From UBA8106 sp913052135 (GTDB taxonomy: Bacteria > Acidobacteriota > Vicinamibacteria > Vicinamibacterales > UBA823): a stretch of DNA of 64,000 nucleotides. Shown here in pieces: positions 9,526-18,743 of the stretch. A program made the position numbers and the translations under genes. The notes below the pieces were generated by a model, which made no database searches, was not told the DNA's origin, and saw only the letters and a list, made by a program, of their open reading frames with translations. The stretch spans positions 27,536 to 91,535 of the forward strand of contig CAJXDY010000003.1 in assembly GCA_913052135.1 (NCBI GenBank), in the 5' to 3' direction. Each line of letters begins with the position of its first letter. The first letter of the stretch is position 1.

Positions 9526-10686
9526 GTGAACGAAGATAAAGCTGCCAGGTATCATCGTCTACGGCGCCGCGCATCAATATTCTCACTTATCACTAGTGTC
9601 TCGATGCTTCTTTTCCTAATCGGATCTGGAAGCAATGAGATCATACGTGATTTTGCCCAAGATTTTGCTGCTGCTCTGGGCGCACCGTCTTTTATCAGGT
9701 CTATTGCTGTCGCTTGTTTGTCTGCAATCGCGTTGATTGTGCTCCATGAAGCGCTAATACTGGGACCACACCTCTACACTGTGAATCTTGAACGTCGATA
9801 TGGCTTGACCACAGTTTCTCTTGGAGTATCAGTTATTGATCATCTCAAGGCCATGATTTTCACTCTTCTAGTTACTTCTCCAGTTGTGGCAAGTGTCTAC
9901 ATCGCCATGCGATTCTGGCCTAGTTTATGGTGGCTCTTTGCTGGGATCCTTTGTTCACTTGTAATGGGTGGCGTGATGAGAATAGCGCCAGCTGTGTTGT
10001 TACCAAGACACACACGCTTCGTACCAGTTGGTCGTCATGTTCTGTGTCAACGTTTAAAAGATCTCTCCAAGCGTGCTGGCACCACCACGCTTGGAGTGTA
10101 TGAACTTCGTGTAGGAGGACGAAATCGAAGAGCTAATGCGACCGTCGCAGGGTTTGGTGATACTTGTAGTATTTTCCTTTCCGATACACTCATACAGAAT
10201 TACTCGGATGACGAGATCGAGGTTGTGCTAGCACACGAACTGGCGCATCATTTACATGGCCACATTTGGTTTAGTCTAGTTTGTGACTCGTTAGTTCTGC
10301 TTGCAGGATGTTTTAACGCATCAGTGGTGTTACCTATATTTGTCAACCACTTTGGATTACAGAGCATTGATGATGTGAGCGGATTACCGCTGCTCGTGCT
10401 CGTGGTTGGTCTAACTGTGCTGTCTGGTCAACCGATCATCAACCTAATATCGAGATATCAAGAACGACTTGCCGATCGTAAGGCACTGGAAATGACTAGG
10501 AAGCCCACTGCATTTATATCCGCACTTCGGCGTCTCTGCGCCCAAAACCTTGCTGAGTATCGGCCATCCCGTTTAAATGAAGTTCTTTTTCATGCCCATC
10601 CGTCCGTTGCTCATCGGATTGCAGAAGCTCAGCGCTGGGCTAAACTGGAGGGGAAAAATGTGCGGAATCAAGCGGCCGCTGGTTGA
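9526..10686 (+). CDS. M48 family membrane zinc metallopeptidase
   Basis: This is an HtpX/Ste24-like membrane protease, probably acting on membrane or signal-peptide substrates. It has several hydrophobic helices in the first 170 residues, the zinc motif HELAH at 237-241 (in AHELAHHLHGH), further hydrophobic segments, then a conserved downstream stretch QERLADRKALEM that supplies the third zinc ligand Glu. At 386 residues it is nearer the Ste24-like length than HtpX. The start is a GTG with only a weak purine-rich site before it, so the N-terminus is uncertain. It lies 59 bases after smc and may share its transcript, and it converges on pnp. Confidence 0.88.
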   Translation: MNEDKAARYHRLRRRASIFSLITSVSMLLFLIGSGSNEIIRDFAQDFAAALGAPSFIRSIAVACLSAIALIVLHEALILGPHLYTVNLERRYGLTTVSLGVSVIDHLKAMIFTLLVTSPVVASVYIAMRFWPSLWWLFAGILCSLVMGGVMRIAPAVLLPRHTRFVPVGRHVLCQRLKDLSKRAGTTTLGVYELRVGGRNRRANATVAGFGDTCSIFLSDTLIQNYSDDEIEVVLAHELAHHLHGHIWFSLVCDSLVLLAGCFNASVVLPIFVNHFGLQSIDDVSGLPLLVLVVGLTVLSGQPIINLISRYQERLADRKALEMTRKPTAFISALRRLCAQNLAEYRPSRLNEVLFHAHPSVAHRIAEAQRWAKLEGKNVRNQAAAG

Positions 10687-10718
10687 TTAGCACCAAGAAG
10701 TGTGCGTCAAAGGACCAT

Positions 10719-10740
10719 TTCTCCAGATCTGCCTGGAGAA
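10719..10740. terminator. Hairpin between convergent M48 peptidase and pnp
   Basis: A perfect 8-base-pair stem, TTCTCCAG (10719-10726) and CTGGAGAA (10733-10740), encloses a 6-base loop in the short gap between two convergent genes. Neither side has a clear T-run, so it could be a weak bidirectional terminator or an mRNA 3'-end stabiliser. Confidence 0.4.
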
Positions 10741-10751
10741 GCTTTGTTGGC

Positions 10752-12866
10752 TTAATCCTTTTTGCCTGACTGTCCGTCACTTTCTTGCTCTTGTAAAAGA
10801 GCCTTGCGACTGAGTCGGACTTTTCCTGAAGGGTCAACGTTTATCACCTTGACAAGGATGCGTTCGCCGTCCTGAAGCTCATCACGAACGTCTTTGACAC
10901 GATGATTTGCAATTTCCGAGACGTGCAGTAGGCCGTCGATTCCAGGCATGATTTCTACAAAAGCGCCAAAGTCGGTGATGCGTTGTACTCGACCCATGTA
11001 TGATTTATTGAGCTCTGGGCTCGCTGTGAGTTCTTTGATGATATCGATTGCCTTCTGGGCAGAAGATTCATCAGACGATGCAACATTTACCTGTCCGTCA
11101 TCTTCGACATTGATTTTGACACCTGTGCGCTCAATGATGCTTCTGATCATTTTTCCGCCTGGGCCAATGACGTCGCGAATCTTATCTACCGGAATCTTGA
11201 CCGTCACGATTCGAGGCGCATACGTGGAAATGTCTTCCCGAAAAGCTGGTAAGGTGCCTCTCATTTTATCTAGAATGTGCAGCCTACCAACTCGTGCCTG
11301 CTCAAGTGCTTCACGCATGATCTCTGTAGTGATGCCAGCGACCTTAATGTCCATCTGTAGAGCAGTTATACCTTTTTCGGTACCAGCAACTTTAAAGTCC
11401 ATGTCGCCATAATGATCTTCAGCTCCAGCGATGTCACTGAGAATGGCGTGTTGCCCATTCTTCTCATCTAAAATAAGTCCCATCGCAACACCTGCAACAG
11501 GTGACGCCAATGGTACGCCGGCATCCATTAAGCTGAGAGTAGAGCCGCACACTGTGGCCATTGATGACGAACCGTTTGATTCCAGAATTTCCGATACGGT
11601 GCGCATAGTGTAGGGAAATTTATCTTCATCTGGGATCACGGGTGCTAATGCACGTTCCGCAAGAGCACCGTGTCCTATTTCCCTCCGTCCAGGGCCTCTT
11701 AGAAATTTTACTTCGCCGACTGAAAAAGGAGGGAAATTGTAATGCAACATGAATCGCCGATAAGTTTCACCGGCCAGCGTTTCCATTTTTTGTTTATCGT
11801 CGCCAGTGCCTAAAGTGGTTATAACTAAAGCCTGCGTTTCACCCCTTGTGAACACCGCTGAACCGTGGGTGCGAGGTAACACGCTAACCTCAGACGAAAT
11901 TGGTCGAATTTCGTCGAACTTTCTTCCATCTAAACGTATCTGACGCTCAAGAATTTCAGAACGTAATACCTGTTCATTGAGTTCCTTGAATATCTGCTTG
12001 GCATCCGCACGCAGATTTGTATCGCCTTCTGGTAAGGTCGCCAGTAGGTCATCAAGAACTTGGTCAACTTGGGCATAGTTCTCAATTTTTCCCCGGATGC
12101 GCATTGCGTCAGTTAATGGATTGAGTACTTTCGCCTCAATGTCACTTCGTCTCTCAGGAGCTATTGTATGTGGCTCGACTGTTAATTTCTGTTTGCCGAC
12201 CTCGCCTGCCATCGTGTCAATCAACTCGATAATTTGTTTGATAACAGCATGACCCTTTTCGAGCGCTTCCAGGATTTGACCTTCAGAAATTTGTTTAGCT
12301 CCGGCTTCAACCATTACGATGGCATCCTTAGTACCAGCAATAACTAGGTCCAGGATGCTGTTTTGTCGTTCTTCGTATGATGGGTTGATTACGTATTCAC
12401 CTTCTATCAGACCGACACGCACTGATGCGATAGTTTGAGTAAACGGAATGTTTGAAAATGAAAGCGCTGCAGAGGCGCCCGTGAGGGCGAGGACATCAGA
12501 ATCGTAGTTGGTATCCGCTGAGAGGACGAAGGCAATGACTTGTGTTTCGCGTTGCCATCCTTGTGGAAATAGAGGGCGAAGTGGTCGATCAATCACTCGA
12601 CTTGTGAGCGTTTCCTTTTCTGTCGGCCTACCTTCGCGCTTGAAAAACCCTCCTGGAATTCTGCCTGAGGCGTATGCGGATTCCTTGTAATCCACTGTTA
12701 AGGGAAGAAAATCAATGCCTTCGCGTGGGGTAGACGCACAGCAAGCTGTGACTAACACCATGGTATCGCCGTAACGGACCACTACAGCACCATCCGCCTG
12801 CTTAGCAAGTTTTCCAGTTTCGATCGAGAAAATCTCTCGTCCGATTTTCAGATCACGTGTGTGCAT
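10752..12866 (-). CDS. pnp: Polyribonucleotide nucleotidyltransferase (PNPase)
   Basis: PNPase degrades RNA 3' to 5' by phosphorolysis and is a core part of the degradosome. The 704-residue protein has the normal layout: two RNase PH domains (about 10-145 and 325-460), a KH domain (about 555-615, VIGPGGKMIRSI) and a C-terminal S1 domain (about 620-690, GAFVEIMPGIDGLLHVSEIA). The phosphorolytic region FLRGPGRREIGHG is intact. The ATG is preceded by AAGGCG. It is the last gene of the rimP-nusA-infB cluster, downstream of rpsO, the same order as in many bacteria, where rpsO-pnp expression is often controlled by processing of the intergenic RNA. Confidence 0.97.
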   Translation of the reverse strand: MHTRDLKIGREIFSIETGKLAKQADGAVVVRYGDTMVLVTACCASTPREGIDFLPLTVDYKESAYASGRIPGGFFKREGRPTEKETLTSRVIDRPLRPLFPQGWQRETQVIAFVLSADTNYDSDVLALTGASAALSFSNIPFTQTIASVRVGLIEGEYVINPSYEERQNSILDLVIAGTKDAIVMVEAGAKQISEGQILEALEKGHAVIKQIIELIDTMAGEVGKQKLTVEPHTIAPERRSDIEAKVLNPLTDAMRIRGKIENYAQVDQVLDDLLATLPEGDTNLRADAKQIFKELNEQVLRSEILERQIRLDGRKFDEIRPISSEVSVLPRTHGSAVFTRGETQALVITTLGTGDDKQKMETLAGETYRRFMLHYNFPPFSVGEVKFLRGPGRREIGHGALAERALAPVIPDEDKFPYTMRTVSEILESNGSSSMATVCGSTLSLMDAGVPLASPVAGVAMGLILDEKNGQHAILSDIAGAEDHYGDMDFKVAGTEKGITALQMDIKVAGITTEIMREALEQARVGRLHILDKMRGTLPAFREDISTYAPRIVTVKIPVDKIRDVIGPGGKMIRSIIERTGVKINVEDDGQVNVASSDESSAQKAIDIIKELTASPELNKSYMGRVQRITDFGAFVEIMPGIDGLLHVSEIANHRVKDVRDELQDGERILVKVINVDPSGKVRLSRKALLQEQESDGQSGKKD

Positions 12867-12959
12867 AGGTATATCGCCTTTACTGATGTTTCGGGGAAGT
12901 GACGAACTTCACGGTTGTAGAGCTTATCCGGATGCTTCCACTAGGTGCTCTAGCAGAGA

Positions 12960-13229
12960 CTACTTACGAATACCCAGCCTTTGGATCAGATTCGCATAAC
13001 GGTCCGAATCTTCCCGCTTAAGGTAATCTAGTAAGCGCCGTCGTTGTCCGACAAGTTTAAGTAAGCCTCGTCGTGAGCTATGGTCCTTCGCGTTTAACTT
13101 GGCATGCTCCGTTAGATAGCTAATGCGTTCGCTGAGCAGTGCGACTTGCACTTCTGGTGAACCTGTGTCGCTATCGTGGGTGCGATAGTCACCTATCAGT
13201 TTAGTTTTTTGCTCAGGTTGGAAAGCCAA
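12960..13229 (-). CDS. rpsO: 30S ribosomal protein S15
   Basis: S15 binds 16S rRNA in the central domain of the small subunit. I set the start at a TTG (13227-13229). The Shine-Dalgarno GGAGGT lies 7 bases upstream of it and overlaps the upstream ATG at 13244, which therefore cannot use it. From the TTG the protein is 89 residues, exactly the usual S15 length, and begins MAFQPEQKTKLIGDY. Family motifs DTGSPEVQVALL, DHSSRRGLLKLV and RRRLLDYLKRED are present. It lies between truB and pnp in the transcript order. Confidence 0.97.
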   Translation of the reverse strand: MAFQPEQKTKLIGDYRTHDSDTGSPEVQVALLSERISYLTEHAKLNAKDHSSRRGLLKLVGQRRRLLDYLKREDSDRYANLIQRLGIRK

Positions 13230-13335
13230 GTCAGTTACCTCCATGCACGGTCTAGCTTCAAGCGCGAACTACAGATTGACGATCTTGAAGCCCACCGAGC
13301 CTTATAGATTTTCTTTCTCATTTTAAACATCCATT

Positions 13336-14307
13336 TTAAACCAGAACAACCGTCGGATGCAAAAGGCCTCTCGGTTTAGGTTGGGCGAGTGCGATGAGTG
13401 ATCCGTCTTGACTTAGTAACCTAATCCAGGTTGTGGAATCCACAACTCCTGAAGTGGAACGGTTAAGAATTGACCCCGTTCCATTAGAAATGTCTCTCTC
13501 TAGGAGAAGGTTTCCATGTGCAGCTCGTGTTTGACCGCGCAAAGTGAGTGTAACAGATGGTAGATGCTGCAATAGTTTTGAGAGTGGGATGATCTGTGTC
13601 AGTGCCGCCACACCTTGTTGTTGAATCTCAGAGAGCGAAATTGCAGTTTCAAGTCCAAATTCGCCACTTCGTTCTCGCCTGAGTGCTTCTAAATAAGCTC
13701 CGCAACCTAAGGCTTGCCCGATGTCATTTGTTAAGGATCGCACATAGAATCCAGGTGAGCAAACCAGACGAATTCTGAGAAAATCGCCAGTGAATTCAAG
13801 TAAATCAAGACGTTCAACATGCACGTCTACCGGTTCTGGTGTAATTGGACGTCCTTGTCTTGCCAGTGTATACGCTCGCCGCCCGTCAATTTTCTTTGCT
13901 GAAAACGGTGGTGGAGTTTGGGAAAATGACCCGGTGAATTTATTGAGAACATTTTCAACACTATGGCGGTCGACTGACGGACCAGTCCGAGATTCCAAAC
14001 CCATGATTACTTTGGAAGGCGACTGCTGAAACACACCAGTTCGGTCAAAGGTGTCAGTCGAGGCGCCAAGTCTTATTGAGGCTTCGTAGATTTTTGGTGC
14101 GATTGACAGAAATATTGCTAAGCGAGTCGCTCGTCCAATAACAAGCGGCAAGATCCCTGTAGCTAAGGGATCGAGAGTGCCGATGTGACCAATTTTCTTA
14201 ATGTGCAACGCTCGACGTGTACGAACGACCACATCATGTGACGTGAGCCCTGAGGGTTTGTCAATAAGAAGCACGCCGTGATTTGGAGTCGGGTCTGACT
14301 GAAGCAC
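13336..14307 (-). CDS. truB: tRNA pseudouridine(55) synthase
   Basis: TruB makes pseudouridine 55 in the T-loop of tRNAs. The 323-residue protein starts GVLLIDKPSGLTSHDVV and has the active-site motif HIGTLDPLATGILPL, in which Asp is the catalytic residue, followed by the RATRLA strand. The C-terminal portion is divergent and includes a PUA-like tail. The start is a GTG without an obvious ribosome site. It lies 45 bases after nrnA in the translation/RNA-processing cluster, which is the normal location next to rbfA and rpsO. Confidence 0.95.
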   Translation of the reverse strand: MLQSDPTPNHGVLLIDKPSGLTSHDVVVRTRRALHIKKIGHIGTLDPLATGILPLVIGRATRLAIFLSIAPKIYEASIRLGASTDTFDRTGVFQQSPSKVIMGLESRTGPSVDRHSVENVLNKFTGSFSQTPPPFSAKKIDGRRAYTLARQGRPITPEPVDVHVERLDLLEFTGDFLRIRLVCSPGFYVRSLTNDIGQALGCGAYLEALRRERSGEFGLETAISLSEIQQQGVAALTQIIPLSKLLQHLPSVTLTLRGQTRAAHGNLLLERDISNGTGSILNRSTSGVVDSTTWIRLLSQDGSLIALAQPKPRGLLHPTVVLV

Positions 14308-14352
14308 TTTCTGATGAACCTAGGCGTCACACGAGATGTGATCAGTTGATTG

Positions 14353-15348
14353 TTACGAATCAGGCGAGTTGTTATCGAGAGTTGCTGTTATCTTACTTAT
14401 CAGTGTTTTACGAACAGCTTCTATAGGTACATCAGATGTAAAACCAGCTGCATTTGCATGTCCACCACCCCCGTAGGTCACAGCGATAGCTCGAACATCA
14501 ATGTCCCCCTTTGACCGGAGGCTAACCCGTAAAGGTTGTCCTTTTAAATCCTTAAAAAATGCGACGGCCTGCACCACTTCGGCTGACAGTGGAATATTGA
14601 CAAGACCTTCGAGATCATCTTCAGAGCCTCCAGTGTCATTCATGATTTCGTCATTCAAATAAATTACCGCAAGCCGGTCAGAGGCTTCAAGGTCCATCTT
14701 GTTAAGGATGGCGCCGACAAGTTTTAGACGTCCACGGGTTCCACTATCAAAGATCTTGCGAGCGATAGAAGATGGATTCACCCCAGCCTCTACAAGTTGA
14801 CGACACATCTCAAACGTTCTGGCGGTAATATTGCCATAGTGAAAAGATCCTGTGTCTGTAAGGGTGGCTAGGTAGAGGTGAGTAGCGATGTCATGTGTGA
14901 TCGTGATACCCAGAAAACGAATTAGATCAAATACCATTTCACCGCAGGCTGCTGCTGTTTCGTCGATCCAATTGATATCGCCGTAGTTTTCGTTACCTAA
15001 GTGGTGGTCGATATTAATCGTATAGTTTCCTTGCAACTCTTCAACGCCTGGGCGACCCAAGTTGCTGCACTCCATGACGACAAGAGCATCGAAGTTGCCC
15101 TTGGCAGTCGCCGAAATTTCAATGTCTTGAACACCTGGAAAGGTACGATACAAATCAGGCGTCGGATCGCAGTTGATTATCCGCACCTGTTTATTGAGCT
15201 GTTTTAGAGCGAATGCCATGGCCAGTTGAGAGCCGATTGCATCACCGTCAGGTCTTGCATGCGACGTAAGCAAGAACCTTTCCTGATTCTCTATCACAGC
15301 GCAAATACTTGCGAGCGTGCCATTCTTCCTCTTATTCGGCGTCATCAT
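14353..15348 (-). CDS. nrnA: DHH family phosphoesterase, nanoRNase/pAp phosphatase
   Basis: NrnA-type enzymes degrade 2-5 nt RNA and dephosphorylate pAp in the cytoplasm. The 331-residue protein has the N-terminal DHH domain with SHARPDGDAIGS, a central NIDHHLGNENYG motif (metal ligands), and a C-terminal DHHA1 RNA-binding domain with YGGGGHANAAGF. The start overlaps the end of rbfA by 17 bases, which suggests translational coupling. Its place between rbfA and truB is the common arrangement. Confidence 0.93.
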   Translation of the reverse strand: MMTPNKRKNGTLASICAVIENQERFLLTSHARPDGDAIGSQLAMAFALKQLNKQVRIINCDPTPDLYRTFPGVQDIEISATAKGNFDALVVMECSNLGRPGVEELQGNYTINIDHHLGNENYGDINWIDETAAACGEMVFDLIRFLGITITHDIATHLYLATLTDTGSFHYGNITARTFEMCRQLVEAGVNPSSIARKIFDSGTRGRLKLVGAILNKMDLEASDRLAVIYLNDEIMNDTGGSEDDLEGLVNIPLSAEVVQAVAFFKDLKGQPLRVSLRSKGDIDVRAIAVTYGGGGHANAAGFTSDVPIEAVRKTLISKITATLDNNSPDS

Positions 15349-15721
15349 CGTTCAGTGTAGCTTGGTTGGCTTGTGCGGACAGACCCAGACCCTCAAGAAG
15401 TTCTTGGATTCGTTCGTGATGGCCGATTGATTCGTCAAAATTAAATCGTAATTCTGGTATGCGTTTCAGGTGGAGGCGTTTGCCTATCTGGCGCCGAAGA
15501 AAAGGAGCCGCGCGTTCTAAGGCTTTTGCACTGTTTTGACAGGCTTGCTGGTCACCTATGCATGTGTAATAAACTCGCGCATGCTGTAGATCAGCTGTTA
15601 AATCTACGCGTGTGAGGGTTACGAACCCCAGACCGGGATCTTTCACGGTCCTAGTTAACAATTCGCTCAATTCGGATCGAAGAAGATCGGCTACACGTTC
15701 ACGGCGAGATCCTTGCGACAT
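15332..15721 (-). CDS. rbfA: 30S ribosome-binding factor A
   Basis: RbfA helps mature the 5' end of 16S rRNA and is needed for cold adaptation. The 129-residue protein has the family opening (RRERVADLLRSELSELL), the KDPGLGFVTLTRVDLTAD strand, and the C-terminal RIPELRFNFDESI motif. GAGGAAAG precedes the ATG. It overlaps nrnA downstream and follows the DUF503 gene by 24 bases. Confidence 0.95.
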   Translation of the reverse strand: MSQGSRRERVADLLRSELSELLTRTVKDPGLGFVTLTRVDLTADLQHARVYYTCIGDQQACQNSAKALERAAPFLRRQIGKRLHLKRIPELRFNFDESIGHHERIQELLEGLGLSAQANQATLNDDDAE

Positions 15722-15745
15722 GTAAGAACTTTCCTCACATCGATG

Positions 15746-16030
15746 TTATGTTAGAAATTCAACGCGGCTATCGCACACAAGTCCAGGGTGGACGCGCTCA
15801 ATTTCATTTTCCGCTGCTGCCAAAGCTTGATCTACGGTTTTGGTGTCGGTGCTTACTGCGACGACATCTAAACGAGCTCTTTGCCACAAGTCCTGATGAT
15901 CTGTCTCAGCAATTGCTATGTTAAATTTTCTAAGTCGATCTTTCACACTACGTATGACCATGCGTTTCTCCTTTAGGGAGCTGGCATTTGGTAGGTATAA
16001 CTCAAGCGAGAGGAGCCCTACGACAGGCAT
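15746..16030 (-). CDS. DUF503 family protein (YlxP-like)
   Basis: This is a small cytoplasmic protein of 94 residues in the DUF503/YlxP family, whose members are commonly encoded between infB and rbfA. The conserved segment SLKEKRMVIRSVKDRLRK and the later ARLDVVAVSTD strand are visible. A role in ribosome maturation or rRNA binding is suggested for the family mainly by context, and the sequence here does not add a catalytic site. The 16-base gap from infB indicates one transcript. Confidence 0.9.
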   Translation of the reverse strand: MPVVGLLSLELYLPNASSLKEKRMVIRSVKDRLRKFNIAIAETDHQDLWQRARLDVVAVSTDTKTVDQALAAAENEIERVHPGLVCDSRVEFLT

Positions 16031-16046
16031 ATTCTAAGAATATAGA

Positions 16047-18674
16047 TTAGACAGTCACTGCGACTTTTTCAATCGTGAACGCCTCAATTACATCGCCGAC
16101 CTTAATATCGTTAAAGCGATCGAATGCAATACCACACTCCAAGCCAGACTTGACTTCCTTTACGTCATCCTTGAAGCGTTTCAGCGAGCCGATACGCCCT
16201 TCATGTATGAGCACATTATCTCGAACTAAGCGTGCCTGTGCTTGACCCTCGCGCGTCATTCGTCCTTCTGTGACCATACATCCTGCAATTAAACCAAATT
16301 TAGGCACCTTAAATGTTTCGCGAACAGTAGCCGCTCCAAGACGCAGTTCCTTAGCCGTTGGCTCCAGTAAGCCAGACATGGCCTTCTGGATTTCCTCGCT
16401 GATCTTATAAATGACTGTATGTAGCCGAACGTCAACGTGTTCACGTTCGGCTACGTCCCTCGCATTACGATCAGGGCGGACGTTGAACCCAATTACGACG
16501 GCATTCGATGCTGAGGCCAGAAGGATATCAGACTCATTTATAGCTCCAACTCCAGCATGAATAATTTGAATCTTTACATCTTCATTGCTAAGTTTCGAAA
16601 GCGTCTCTCTTAGCACTTCAGCTGATCCCTGTACATCAGCCTTGATAATTACTGGAAGTTCCTTGACATCGCCTTCCGCCATTTGTTGCTGAAGTGATTC
16701 AAGTGTCAGGGAACCGGCTCTGTTACCCAATGACCGTGCTTTTTCTTTTTCTTCTCTAACAAGAGCTACTTGCCGCGCCTTGGCCACATCCGTAAGTGCT
16801 TGGAAGGCATCACCGGGTTTTGGTAATCCGGCAAGTCCGAGGACTTCGACTGGAGTTGATGGCGGTGCCTCCTTGATCTGCTGGCTTCGATCATCGATAA
16901 GTGCTCGAACTTTTCCAGTGACCGTCCCAGCAATGAAAGTGTCGCCTATTCGAAGCGTGCCATCTTGGATGAGGATAGTCGCTACTGGACCTCGACCACG
17001 GTCGAGTTTTGCCTCCAGCACAGTGCCGGCCGCTTTCCTTTTTGGATTAGCTTTCAACTCGCCCAGTTCGGTAACCAGTATGATCATTTCAAGTAAAGCA
17101 TCGAGGTTCTGTTTCTTTTTAGCCGAAACCTCGACAGTTACCGTTTTCCCACCCCATTCTTCTGGTGTCAGTTCGAGTTCGGATAGTTCTTTTTTTACCC
17201 GCTCAGAATTGGCCTCAGCTTTATCAATCTTATTCACCGCTACAATGATGGGGACCTCGGCCGCTTTAGCATGGTCGATCGCTTCTTTTGTCTGTGGCAT
17301 GACTCCATCATCGGCAGCGACGACAAGAACGACGACATCTGTGACCTCGGCGCCACGAGCACGCATAAGTGTGAACGCTTCGTGACCTGGAGTATCTAGG
17401 AAAATTACACGCTGATTATTCACTTGTACGGTATAAGCACCAATATGTTGTGTAATGCCACCAGCCTCACGTTCGGCAACACGAGTTTCCCGAATAGCAT
17501 CTAGCAGGGTTGTCTTACCATGGTCGACGTGTCCCATGACAGTCACAACTGGTGCGCGGGTTACAAGATCGCCTGGCTCTGATACTTGCTCCTCTATATG
17601 GAGCATCTCCTCTTCGAATGTACGCATCGTTACGTCAGCACCGAATTCACGCGCAATCGTTGTTGCAGTCTCAGTGTCAAGGGTGTTGTTAATTGTCATC
17701 ATGATCCGCTTGTCAATGAGTTTCTTTAGAACATCTTTCGCACGCATTTCAAGCTTCTCTGCCAAATCCTTTACCGTCATGCCTTCTGCTAAAGTGATTG
17801 TCCGCGTTATTTCTGGAAGCGGTATCGGCTGGACTGGCGATGCCGTAGGACGTTGAGTTCGCTTCCGTCCACCAGGTCTTCCACCAGGGCGCCCTCGGTA
17901 AACTGGCCGATAGGCTGGGCGAGGGGCGCCCGGTCGTGCTGGGCGTACGGGTTGAGAGGGAAGTGGCCGAGGTCCACCGACCGGTGGTGTTTGCAATGGT
18001 GATACCGCGACTCGTGGTGAAGCGGTTTGAGTTACTTGACGCGCTCTTGGTTGAGTTTTTGGTCGTATAGTAGATGGTTCCTTGGGTTGTGGCTTATCTT
18101 TCTCACCGAGTCGTCGAGAATCACTCGCTGGTTTATCAATTACGGCATCAACCGGTTTCGCTGTATCGGTCTCTTCGACTCTTAAGTGAAGCTTTGACGG
18201 GATAATCCGACCAGGTTTTTGAGATACTGGACCAGGTGTTGCTTTCGTTGGCTGTGTTTCTACAGTCTGTTCGACTATTTCTACAGAGGATGTTTCGACA
18301 GCAGTTTCATCAGCAAGGGGCGACTCTTCTTCTTCACTGACAGTTGGTTTGTGAGACTTGACCTTTACGAGTCGTGGCGGTGGCAGTGGACGGCTTGCAG
18401 GTTTTTCAGTTTTGGAAGATTTTTCAGTCGTAACCTTACGCTTCTTAGCTTTGAGCGTAGGTTTTGACAAAGGTTTAGAGAGTGGGTCCTTCGACGATAT
18501 TGACAGGCCAAGCTCTTTGGCAACACGCTCAATAAATTGCCGTGCGACGACCTCTTCAATTGAACTTGATGCGCTCTTAACATCGATTCCATGGTCGCGT
18601 CGAAGTCTGACTATGACATCCTTACTTGCAATATCAAGAATGCTCGCAACTTTATAAACTCGAACGGTGCTCAA
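16047..18674 (-). CDS. infB: Translation initiation factor IF-2
   Basis: IF-2 is the GTPase that brings fMet-tRNA to the 30S subunit. The 875-residue protein has an N-terminal IF2_N segment (about 1-55), a long basic Pro/Lys/Arg/Thr-rich linker (65-290), a second IF2_N (about 295-345), and the G domain with GHVDHGKT at about 383-390, DTPGHEAF and NKIDKAE, then domains II-IV. The start is a TTG (18672-18674), supported by GAGG five bases upstream. It follows nusA by 69 bases, and the YlxR and L7Ae-like genes often found between the two are absent. Confidence 0.97.
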   Translation of the reverse strand: MSTVRVYKVASILDIASKDVIVRLRRDHGIDVKSASSSIEEVVARQFIERVAKELGLSISSKDPLSKPLSKPTLKAKKRKVTTEKSSKTEKPASRPLPPPRLVKVKSHKPTVSEEEESPLADETAVETSSVEIVEQTVETQPTKATPGPVSQKPGRIIPSKLHLRVEETDTAKPVDAVIDKPASDSRRLGEKDKPQPKEPSTIRPKTQPRARQVTQTASPRVAVSPLQTPPVGGPRPLPSQPVRPARPGAPRPAYRPVYRGRPGGRPGGRKRTQRPTASPVQPIPLPEITRTITLAEGMTVKDLAEKLEMRAKDVLKKLIDKRIMMTINNTLDTETATTIAREFGADVTMRTFEEEMLHIEEQVSEPGDLVTRAPVVTVMGHVDHGKTTLLDAIRETRVAEREAGGITQHIGAYTVQVNNQRVIFLDTPGHEAFTLMRARGAEVTDVVVLVVAADDGVMPQTKEAIDHAKAAEVPIIVAVNKIDKAEANSERVKKELSELELTPEEWGGKTVTVEVSAKKKQNLDALLEMIILVTELGELKANPKRKAAGTVLEAKLDRGRGPVATILIQDGTLRIGDTFIAGTVTGKVRALIDDRSQQIKEAPPSTPVEVLGLAGLPKPGDAFQALTDVAKARQVALVREEKEKARSLGNRAGSLTLESLQQQMAEGDVKELPVIIKADVQGSAEVLRETLSKLSNEDVKIQIIHAGVGAINESDILLASASNAVVIGFNVRPDRNARDVAEREHVDVRLHTVIYKISEEIQKAMSGLLEPTAKELRLGAATVRETFKVPKFGLIAGCMVTEGRMTREGQAQARLVRDNVLIHEGRIGSLKRFKDDVKEVKSGLECGIAFDRFNDIKVGDVIEAFTIEKVAVTV

Positions 18675-18743
18675 AGTTACCTCATTTTAGCGTTGTTCAT
18701 TCAACAGTTCACCGAATGTGAATACGTGTCATTGTTATCATCC

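Noticed and set aside
10948..11412. A 154-codon frame antisense to pnp
   Set aside because: It is a Ser/Ile-rich shadow of the KH/S1 region with no ribosome site.
16780..17385. A 201-codon open frame antisense to infB
   Set aside because: It is low-complexity Ser/Ala/Thr-rich, mirrors the IF-2 G-domain codons and has no ribosome site. infB on the minus strand is certain.
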